The notes beneath the pieces were generated by a model that had not been told where the DNA came from, searched no databases, and saw nothing but the letters and a program-made list of their open reading frames with translations. Source: Candidatus Aalborgicola bjergmarkensis (GTDB taxonomy: Bacteria > Pseudomonadota > Gammaproteobacteria > Burkholderiales > Burkholderiaceae_C). Taken from it: 64,000 bases of DNA. The translations under genes were made by a program, and so were the position numbers. Shown piece after piece: positions 8,551 through 15,731 of this stretch; the stretch's first letter is position 1, and the number at the start of each line of letters is the position of its first letter. Location: contig JADJFE010000040.1 in NCBI GenBank assembly GCA_016708725.1, positions 143,239-207,238 of the forward strand, given 5' to 3'.

Positions 8551-8723
8551 AGCTGCTCCCGCTTATCCCATAAGGCGTACAGCCAGATTTGTCTTGAATT
8601 TTGCCCTTTAAAACGGGTCAAGGCGATGCCAGAAACCGCCATGAGGCATCAAAACGGGCCGTTGTCGGGTGTTTTTGCATGGCAAATCTGGCTGTAAGCC
8701 TTATGGGATAAGCGGGAACAGCT
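8551..8723. mobile_element. MITE-like palindromic element, copy A
   Basis: A 173-bp noncoding element bounded by ~40-bp terminal inverted repeats that match at 38 of 40 positions by eye. The left end begins agctgctcccgcttatccca; the right end is its reverse complement and ends gggataagcgggaacagct. The interior has a second inverted pair (gatgcc/ggcatc) and no open frame of note. A second copy with the same interior lies at 47692-47863. The whole transcript could fold into one long hairpin. I see no convincing target-site duplication, so transposition by a parental transposase is inferred, not shown. Confidence 0.8.
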
Positions 8724-8800
8724 ATTATATAAGGAGCATTTTGGCTTTGGCTGGGAGTATCCCGGAGCCTGTCACAAATCCACCCGGAAATCGACGCTAT

Positions 8801-8845
8801 CGCCCGCTAGCCCCCGTAGATTGTGCGGTAGCAGATATAAAAAGG
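8801..8845. repeat. Palindromic repeat half, second copy
   Basis: This repeats the 8501-8549 half-element with a few substitutions and lies on the other side of copy A, 24 bp before the ppc stop codon. The pair flanking the MITE-like element suggests nested or repeated insertion at the same site. In the ppc-to-vapC gap it may also serve as a 3' stem-loop for ppc. Confidence 0.7.
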
Positions 8846-8869
8846 ATAGTAATCTGCCTCACCCGCCAT

Positions 8870-11635
8870 TCACCCGCTATTGCGCAGTCCGGCAGCCACG
8901 CCGTTGATGGTCAGGTGAATGCCGCGTTGCAAGCGGATGTCGGTGTTGCCCTGGCGATGGCGGCGCAACAAGGTAACCTGCAAGTGGTTGAGCGGGTCGA
9001 TGTAAGGGAAACGGTTGCGGACCGAACGCTTGAGTAGTGGATTGCCATCGAGCAATTCGGCTTGGCCCGTGATTTCCAGCAGGCTGTCTACCGAAAGCCG
9101 CCATTCTGCGGCCAGTAGGCTGAAAATCCGCTCCCGCAAGTCGGCATCGGTTACCAGTTCGGCATAACGCCGGGCAATTGTCAGATCGCTTTTGCCCAGC
9201 ACCATGTCGATGTTGGAAAGCATGCTACGGAAGAACCCCCATTCACGGTTCATCTCGGCCAGCAAACGCATGCCTTCTGCGCCATGCTGCGCTTTCCAGG
9301 CGGCAATTGCCGAGCCAAAACCGAACCAGCCGGGCAACATCAACCGACATTGTGCCCACGAAAACACCCAGGGTATGGCCCGCAAGTCCTCGATGGCGGT
9401 GGTTTTCTTGCGCGATGCGGGTCGGCTGCCGATATTGAGTGCCGCTATTTCGGTAATGACCGTTGACTCCCAGAAATAGCGCTCAAATCCGGGGGTTTCA
9501 TACACCATGCGCCGGTAGGCCCGAAAGGCGGAATCGGAGAGCGTCTGCATGGCCTGGATGAATTCGGCACGCGGTGCGTCGTGTTCTTTGGGCAGCAATG
9601 TGGCTTCCAGGGTGGCTGCGACCAGCACCTCCAGATTGCGGCGCCCCAGTCGTGGATTGGCATACTTCGAGGCAATCACTTCGCCTTGCTCGGTAATGCG
9701 TATCTGTCCTTGCACGGCACCGCTGGGCTGGGCCAGAATCGCCTGGTAGCTCGGCCCGCCGCCGCGCCCGACCGATCCGCCGCGTCCGTGGAACAGGCGC
9801 AAGCGTACACCGTGGCGGGCAAATACCTGCACCAGTTCCACTTCCGCGTGGTACAGCGACCAGCCCGAGGTGACGAATCCGCCGTCCTTGTTGCTGTCCG
9901 AATAGCCCAGCATGACTTCCTGCAAATGATTGCGCCCGGTCAGCAAAGTCCGGTAAACCGGCAGGGAAAACAAGCGATCCATGATGGCGGCGCTGCGCTC
10001 AAGATCGTCGATGGTTTCGAACAGGGGCACGATGTTGACGTCGAGCTGGTGTGATACCGGCCGCAGAATGCCAGCCTCCTTGAGCAGCACGGCAAGTTCG
10101 AGAATGTCGGATACCGAATTGGTCTTGGAAATGATGGCGTTTTCGATGGCCTCCTGGCCATAGCGTTGCTGGATGGAGCGGGCCGTGTCGAAAATGGCCA
10201 GTTCACCCTGGGTTTCGTCCGAGTAGCTGACGCCATGGGCACGCAACAAGCGGGGGCTTTCCAGCTCGGTGCACAAGAGGGTGATGCGCTGCTCTTCGTC
10301 CAGCGCCAGATAATCCACACCAGGGATCGCAGCCGCCAGCAGTTCGGCCACCGAGCGTTCATGCACTTCAGAATTTTGTCGCAGATCGAGCGGTGCCAGA
10401 TGAAAACCGAAAATGCGCACCGCACGCCGCAAGCGGCGCAACCGGCCCCGCGCCAGCAGTTCGGCACCATGGCCCAGCAGGGAACGGTGCAAGACGTCCA
10501 GATCAGCCAGCAACTCGTCTGCAGTCACATACGCAGGTGCTTCTGCGACGGCGTGGCGCGGTGCCTCGTAGTTATCCAGCGCATGGGCAGTGGCCGCGAG
10601 ACGGGCATAAAAACCGGCGATGGCGCGGCGATACGGTTCGTCATCCCGGTGCGCGCTGCGGTCAGGAGAACGTTGGGCCAGTTCGACCAACTCTGCTGGC
10701 AATTGCACCAGCGTCATCGACGTGGACAACTCGCTTCCCAGCAAGTGAAGCTGCTCCAGCAGGTAAGCCAGCGCCTTGCGGCTTTGCGCGCGCATGGCGG
10801 ATTCAAGCACGCTGGCTGTGACAAAGGGGTTGCCGTCGCGATCCCCGCCTATCCATGACCCGGTACGCACAAATACCTCCGACTCCGCTGCAGGGGAGCG
10901 ACCCGCTTCAGCCGTCAGAATATCGTCGATGGCATTATGCAGGCGTGGCAATTCCGTGAGGAAGGTCGTGTCATAAAACGCCAGCGCATTGCTCACCTCG
11001 TCCATCACAGACAGCTTGGCGGTGCGCAGCATGCGTGTTTGCCACAGGCGCAAAACGGCGCGCTTGAGCGCTTCGCCCATTTCTTCCGCTTCCTCGGGCG
11101 CAAGTTGCATCCTGTCCTGGGTTTCCAGCAGCCGGGCGATTTTCCAGTGGCAATCGAGGATGCTCTTGCGCTGAACTTCCGTCGGGTGTGCGGTCAGCAC
11201 CGGGTTGATTTGCGCAGTTGTGAAAAATTCTGCCAGTTGCTGCTGGCTCGTGCCTGCCTGCAAGGCACGTCGGATGGAGTGGCGCACGCTGCCTTCACGC
11301 GGCGCGTCACCTATGCTTGCATGCAAGCGGGCACGCCGCAGATGGTGCTGGTCCTCGGCGATGTTCGCCAGGTGCGAAAAATAACTGAAGGCACGCACCA
11401 CCACGTTGATCGTCTCCTGCGGCAAGGCATCGAGCAGGGATTTGAGCTCCAGATGGGCACCCATGTCGGTATCGCGGTGAAACCGGATGGCCAGTTGGCG
11501 GATGCGCTCCACCGTCTCATAGATTGCGGCACCTTCTTCGGCTTGAAGCGTTTCGCCGAGTAAACGGCCCAGTAAACGGATATCGTCACGCAGAGGCTGG
11601 TCTTTGCTGGTGTCTTGGGTGTCCATGGTATCCAT
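8870..11635 (-). CDS. ppc: Phosphoenolpyruvate carboxylase
   Basis: Cytoplasmic enzyme that carboxylates PEP to oxaloacetate and refills the TCA cycle. The 921-residue protein has the family's catalytic motifs in order: the His in VLTAHPTEVQRKS, GSWIGGDRDGNPFVT, the Lys region MLGYSDSNKDGGFVTSG, the Gly-rich FHGRGGSVGRGGGPSY loop, NIGSRPASRK, and the C-terminal RNRFPYIDPLNHLQ. The length is normal. I chose the ATG at 11633-11635 (MDTMDTQDT); a second in-frame ATG lies 9 bp inside, and the open frame extends further without homology. It stands alone on the minus strand, divergent from the GGDEF/EAL gene. Confidence 0.96.
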   Translation of the reverse strand: MDTMDTQDTSKDQPLRDDIRLLGRLLGETLQAEEGAAIYETVERIRQLAIRFHRDTDMGAHLELKSLLDALPQETINVVVRAFSYFSHLANIAEDQHHLRRARLHASIGDAPREGSVRHSIRRALQAGTSQQQLAEFFTTAQINPVLTAHPTEVQRKSILDCHWKIARLLETQDRMQLAPEEAEEMGEALKRAVLRLWQTRMLRTAKLSVMDEVSNALAFYDTTFLTELPRLHNAIDDILTAEAGRSPAAESEVFVRTGSWIGGDRDGNPFVTASVLESAMRAQSRKALAYLLEQLHLLGSELSTSMTLVQLPAELVELAQRSPDRSAHRDDEPYRRAIAGFYARLAATAHALDNYEAPRHAVAEAPAYVTADELLADLDVLHRSLLGHGAELLARGRLRRLRRAVRIFGFHLAPLDLRQNSEVHERSVAELLAAAIPGVDYLALDEEQRITLLCTELESPRLLRAHGVSYSDETQGELAIFDTARSIQQRYGQEAIENAIISKTNSVSDILELAVLLKEAGILRPVSHQLDVNIVPLFETIDDLERSAAIMDRLFSLPVYRTLLTGRNHLQEVMLGYSDSNKDGGFVTSGWSLYHAEVELVQVFARHGVRLRLFHGRGGSVGRGGGPSYQAILAQPSGAVQGQIRITEQGEVIASKYANPRLGRRNLEVLVAATLEATLLPKEHDAPRAEFIQAMQTLSDSAFRAYRRMVYETPGFERYFWESTVITEIAALNIGSRPASRKKTTAIEDLRAIPWVFSWAQCRLMLPGWFGFGSAIAAWKAQHGAEGMRLLAEMNREWGFFRSMLSNIDMVLGKSDLTIARRYAELVTDADLRERIFSLLAAEWRLSVDSLLEITGQAELLDGNPLLKRSVRNRFPYIDPLNHLQVTLLRRHRQGNTDIRLQRGIHLTINGVAAGLRNSG

Positions 11636-11741
11636 GAGTCGATGTTGGCTAAGGTGAATGGGGTGGGGTAGTAGACATTGTGCACTGCATTTGGATACCG
11701 GGTGAATCGCCGGACCCAGAGCCATCCACACAATGGGTTAT

Positions 11742-11806
11742 TATGGCAAATCAGGCTATAAGAGCACGTAGAACGTGCGGATTGCACTACTTAATTAATA
11801 GCATTG
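11742..11806. repeat. Degenerate right half of MITE-like element upstream of GGDEF gene
   Basis: The sequence atggcaaatcaggctataag, then gtgcgg and aattaatagcatt, aligns with the right arm of the elements at 8684-8723 and 47823-47863 (atggcaaatc-ggctgtaag...gtgcgg...attgtatc..gcatt). It ends 10 bp before the start codon at 11817 and overlaps any promoter or ribosome-binding region of that gene. Confidence 0.55.
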
Positions 11807-11816
11807 GCGCAAACGA

Positions 11817-14762
11817 ATGAAGTCTCATTTGCTCAAGAATCCTTTGGCTCTGGTGGTGGATGACGATGCCATGATGCGCTTGCTCGCGCGCGAAACGCTT
11901 GAGCAAGCGGGGTTTATTGTCAGCGAGGCCGGCTGTGGGGAAGACGCACTGGAAATGCTGCGCGCACAGGACCCGCATGTTCAGACCCTGATCCTTCTGG
12001 ATGTCGAGATGTCCGGCATCGATGGTTTTGAATGCTGCCACAAAATCCGCGCAATCGCAGATGCTGCTACGCTACCCATCATCATGGTGACGGGCCACGA
12101 TGATGGGCAGTCGGTGGCCCGTGCTTATGCAGCGGGTGCCACGGATTTTGTCACTAAACCGATCAATTGGCCCATTCTGGGGCATCGGGCGCTTTATGTC
12201 CTGCGCGGGGCGCAAACCCTGCACCAACTGCGTGAATCCGAGCAGCGCACAGCAGCCATGCTGGCCGCAATTCCGGACACGATTGTCCGCCTGGGGCCCC
12301 ATGACACGGTGATTGACTACAAGCCTTCCAGCGATGCCGGATTTGTGGCGTTTGCAGGGCAAAATCTCTTGGGCTTGTCCCTGGACGCCATATTCCCAGC
12401 GCCGGTCGCAAACAACTTGGCGCATGCCGCACATCAAACCCTGCGCAGCGGAGCAACCCAGGTTCTTTTCCACCCGGTTGAAACGCAGGAGCGTCGCTAC
12501 CATTGCGAAACCCGCGTAGCGCGCATGGGGCAAAACGAAGTGATTGCCCTGATCCGTGATATCACCGCACAGGAAATGGCGGAAAGTCATAAAAATGAGG
12601 CGCTTGCGGTGTTTACAGCGTCGAATCAGGGCATTTGCACAACCGACTGCGATGGCACGGTCACCGCCATCAATCCGGCGTTTACCGAAATTACCGGCTA
12701 CAAGGTATCGGAGGTCGTTGGCAAGCCATCGGCTTTTTTTGCAACCGCCAAACAAAACTCCACGCTGTATGACGCAATGCAGGCTGCGTTGGCGCACAAC
12801 AACGTCTGGGAAGGTGAGCTGTGGGATCGTCGCCAATCAGGAGAAACATACCCCCAATGGCTTACGGTTCTTGCCATTCGCAACTCGGATGGGTTGGTAC
12901 TTAAATTTGTCTTGTTGTTCATGGACATCACTGTGCGCAAACAGCACGAACAAGACATGTGGCACCAGGCCAACCATGACCCCCTGACCGGTTTGGCCAA
13001 TCGCAGCCTGTTGCATGACAGGCTGGAACGTGCTTTGGCGCATGCGCGGCGCGACGGTGGCAAAGCGGGGGTGGTGTTCATTGATCTTGACGGCTTCAAG
13101 CTGATTAACGATACGCTGGGGCACGCGAGCGGTGACAAGTTGCTGATCGATGTGGCGCATCGCTTGCAAACCAGCGTGCGTGAGCAAGATACGGTTGCCC
13201 GTCTGGGTGGTGACGAGTTCTGTCTGGTCATTCATGGGCTGAACAATGTCAATGACTTGCAAGGTATCGCCGAAAAAGTGGTAGCACTGTTGGCACGGCC
13301 TTATACGCTAAGCAACTCCCAGTATTACCTGTCAGGAAGCGTTGGTGTCACGATTTTTCCGGATGATGGTGACGATGTGGGTGTCTTGCTTAAAAACGCC
13401 GATATGGCCATGTACCAGGCCAAACAAGCCGGGAAAAACCGTTTTCGGTTCTTTTCCGACAATATGCAGATGGTTGTACAACAGCGGGCAGAGCTCGCAC
13501 ACGATCTGCGGCTGGCGGTTGAGCAAAACGCTTTTGTTTTACATTACCAGCCGATTGTTGCCGCCGAAAGCGGCGTACTGGTAGGAGCCGAGGCGCTGAT
13601 TCGCTGGCAACATCCAAAGCGTGGCCTGGTGTCACCGCTGGAGTTCATTCCTGTTGCCGAGGATTGTGGCCTTATGGTGCGTATCGGCGAATGGGTGCTC
13701 AGGCAGGCGGCTTACCAATGGCGGGAGTGGAAGAACCAGGGGCATGCACCACTGCGCATGGCCGTTAATGTTTCCGCCGTTCAGTTTGGCGATGGTGGTT
13801 TGCCCATTCTGGTAGAAAAGGTACGCAAGGAATACGCGATCCCACCCGGCGCTTTGGTGTTGGAGATTACCGAGTCCTTGTTGATGGACGGCAGCCGTGC
13901 CGCCGAGAACCACATGCGGGAAATCAAGGCACAAGGTGTAGCCTATGCACTGGACGACTTCGGCACCGGTTATTCTTCCCTTGCTTACCTGCGACGCTTC
14001 CCGATTGACACGCTGAAGATCGATCGCAGCTTTGTACACCAGTCAATCGAGAACCGTAAGGATGCATACCTGGTTGAGGCCATCATCAACATGGCGCACA
14101 GCATCAATTTACAAGTGATAGCCGAGGGTGTGGAAACCGAAGCCCAATTGGAACTGTTGCGCGAATTGGGTTGCGACTATTTGCAAGGCTTTTTGCTTGG
14201 CAAGCCCGTCGCGGCGGAGCAGTTCGAGCAGCATTTATTGCAAGCTCGGCTGTGGCCCAGAAATGAGCAGCCACTTGATAATAGCCATAAAAGCAACCAC
14301 AAAGCTCCGCAGTGGTGCTGGACCACTTTCAGCACTGAAAATTGGTTGTGTCAATTGCTGGGTGAACACGCGCCGGAACTGACTGCTTTTGGGCAAAGGC
14401 AGGAGACGGTTCGTTATGGCCTAAGCCTGAGACAGGCCATTGACACACATAGGCAATGTAACCAAAGACTATTTGAATTAGTGACGGCTGCTGCGGGTGG
14501 GGTGCGCGCGTCGATTGAAGATCCGCCTGGGCCTGATCCTTGCCAATTGATGGCGTGGATCAACAAGCATCGAACCCAAAGTAATCTGCAATTGACGCAT
14601 CTCGCTCAAGCCCATCGGCAATTTTGTGCACTTTCCAACAGGGTCATCGCACTGTTTAATCGGGGACACCGAACGGACGCATTGCGTATGTTTTCCAGTC
14701 CCAGGTTCCAAGGCGCTGCACGCGATGTGATAACGGCGCTGATTGATTTTTATGAAGGATGA
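11817..14762 (+). CDS. Response regulator with PAS, GGDEF and EAL domains and a CZB-like tail
   Basis: A 981-residue cytoplasmic c-di-GMP protein. In order: receiver domain (~8-130; VVDDDAMMR, phospho-acceptor Asp in LLDVEMSGIDGF), two PAS segments (~145-255, ~258-375), GGDEF (~385-545, intact RLGGDEFCLV), EAL (~560-805; GAEALIRW, DDFGTGYSSL) and a C-terminal helical region (~840-981). That tail resembles the chemoreceptor zinc-binding (CZB) pattern: His in DTHRQCNQRLF, Cys in PDPCQLMAWI, His in QAHRQFC; the last expected His is a Cys. Both catalytic domains look competent, so it could make or break c-di-GMP. It sits 3 bp ahead of the binding-protein gene and opens the sensory operon. Confidence 0.92.
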   Translation: MKSHLLKNPLALVVDDDAMMRLLARETLEQAGFIVSEAGCGEDALEMLRAQDPHVQTLILLDVEMSGIDGFECCHKIRAIADAATLPIIMVTGHDDGQSVARAYAAGATDFVTKPINWPILGHRALYVLRGAQTLHQLRESEQRTAAMLAAIPDTIVRLGPHDTVIDYKPSSDAGFVAFAGQNLLGLSLDAIFPAPVANNLAHAAHQTLRSGATQVLFHPVETQERRYHCETRVARMGQNEVIALIRDITAQEMAESHKNEALAVFTASNQGICTTDCDGTVTAINPAFTEITGYKVSEVVGKPSAFFATAKQNSTLYDAMQAALAHNNVWEGELWDRRQSGETYPQWLTVLAIRNSDGLVLKFVLLFMDITVRKQHEQDMWHQANHDPLTGLANRSLLHDRLERALAHARRDGGKAGVVFIDLDGFKLINDTLGHASGDKLLIDVAHRLQTSVREQDTVARLGGDEFCLVIHGLNNVNDLQGIAEKVVALLARPYTLSNSQYYLSGSVGVTIFPDDGDDVGVLLKNADMAMYQAKQAGKNRFRFFSDNMQMVVQQRAELAHDLRLAVEQNAFVLHYQPIVAAESGVLVGAEALIRWQHPKRGLVSPLEFIPVAEDCGLMVRIGEWVLRQAAYQWREWKNQGHAPLRMAVNVSAVQFGDGGLPILVEKVRKEYAIPPGALVLEITESLLMDGSRAAENHMREIKAQGVAYALDDFGTGYSSLAYLRRFPIDTLKIDRSFVHQSIENRKDAYLVEAIINMAHSINLQVIAEGVETEAQLELLRELGCDYLQGFLLGKPVAAEQFEQHLLQARLWPRNEQPLDNSHKSNHKAPQWCWTTFSTENWLCQLLGEHAPELTAFGQRQETVRYGLSLRQAIDTHRQCNQRLFELVTAAAGGVRASIEDPPGPDPCQLMAWINKHRTQSNLQLTHLAQAHRQFCALSNRVIALFNRGHRTDALRMFSSPRFQGAARDVITALIDFYEG

Positions 14763-14765
14763 ACC

Positions 14766-15731
14766 ATGACGAATGCAAATAGCCACTATCTGCTGCGTAA
14801 CCTGATTGCCATGCTCCTGGTGCTGTGGTGCACGGGCACATGGGCACAAACCAGAATAGGCGGACTCCTGTTTAGTAATGAGGCGCGTTATTCGGAGGCA
14901 CTGACGGGTTTCAAAGATGCTTTACACAAGGCGGGGTACACCGAAGCGAACACCTATTTTGTGATTGAAAACGCGCAAGGTAACAAAGCCAAAGCGGTGG
15001 AACTGGTCAAAAAGCTGTCCGCTGACAAGCTCGATCTGATTTTTACTGTGGGAACGTCGGCTACCGCTGCGGTCAGTCGCACGGTTGTTGATGTGCCGGT
15101 GGTGTTTAGCGTGGTATATGACCCGGTGGCGGCCGGAATCGCCAAGAGTTGGACCAGTTCGGACAACAATACAACCGGTATCAGCACCCAGTTGCCCATG
15201 TCGCAGCTCATGGATGTGCTCAAACGGCTGGTGCCGGTGAAAAAACTGGCGGTGTTGTACACGCCGGGTGAAAAAAATTCCGAGGCCGCATTGGCCGATC
15301 TGCAAAAAATCCAGGATGCGTACCAGATCAAGATGGTTCCGGTGCGCTTGACCAGTGCAGACGAGGTTCAGCACCTGCTGCCAACCGTGCTTCAGGTTGT
15401 GGATGCGGTGTATGTCACCGGCAGTAATCTGGTTGATAGCCAGTTAGCTCTCATCGCCGATCTGACGGCAAAAGCCAAAATTCCCACGATTACCCATCTC
15501 GAAGATTTGGTGGAAAGAGGCGTGCTGATAGGGGTATGCGCTGATTCCTATGCACAGGGGCAAGACGCGGGTGCCAAAGCCATCAAAATACTCAAAGGGG
15601 CAAAACCGTCCTCGCTTTCGATTGACAAGCCCAAAACGTCCATGATCCTCCTGAATATGCAAACCGCCCAAAAAGGCAAATTTGCGATTTCCGATGACTT
15701 CATAAAAACAGTAACGCGAAAGATTGAATAG
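14766..15731 (+). CDS. Periplasmic ABC-type substrate-binding protein (ABC_sub_bind family)
   Basis: A 321-residue secreted protein with a signal peptide (NLIAMLLVLWCTGTWAQ) and the two-lobed fold of the ABC_sub_bind/DUF534 family (FTVGTSATAAVS; VYDPVAAG; YVTGSNLVDSQLA; GVCADSYAQGQDAGAKA). No permease or ATPase gene is nearby. It overlaps the following hybrid kinase by 8 bp, so it more likely hands a ligand signal to that kinase than feeds a transporter. The ligand cannot be read from the sequence. The last 234 bp of the gene are duplicated at 21456-21689. Confidence 0.88.
   Translation: MTNANSHYLLRNLIAMLLVLWCTGTWAQTRIGGLLFSNEARYSEALTGFKDALHKAGYTEANTYFVIENAQGNKAKAVELVKKLSADKLDLIFTVGTSATAAVSRTVVDVPVVFSVVYDPVAAGIAKSWTSSDNNTTGISTQLPMSQLMDVLKRLVPVKKLAVLYTPGEKNSEAALADLQKIQDAYQIKMVPVRLTSADEVQHLLPTVLQVVDAVYVTGSNLVDSQLALIADLTAKAKIPTITHLEDLVERGVLIGVCADSYAQGQDAGAKAIKILKGAKPSSLSIDKPKTSMILLNMQTAQKGKFAISDDFIKTVTRKIE
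15498..15731 (+). repeat. 234-bp direct repeat, left copy (3' end of binding-protein gene)
   Basis: Aligned without gaps to 21456-21689; I count about 11 mismatches by eye (~95% identity). It covers the C-terminal 77 codons and stop of the substrate-binding protein. Both copies are followed within a few bases by a hybrid histidine kinase gene. Confidence 0.95.

Noticed and set aside
8669..9037. Open frame starting in MITE copy A
   Set aside because: It begins inside repeat sequence and continues antisense to ppc; artefact of the insertion.
14766..15731. Binding protein as part of an ABC importer operon
   Set aside because: No permease or ATPase gene is adjacent; neighbours are signalling genes.
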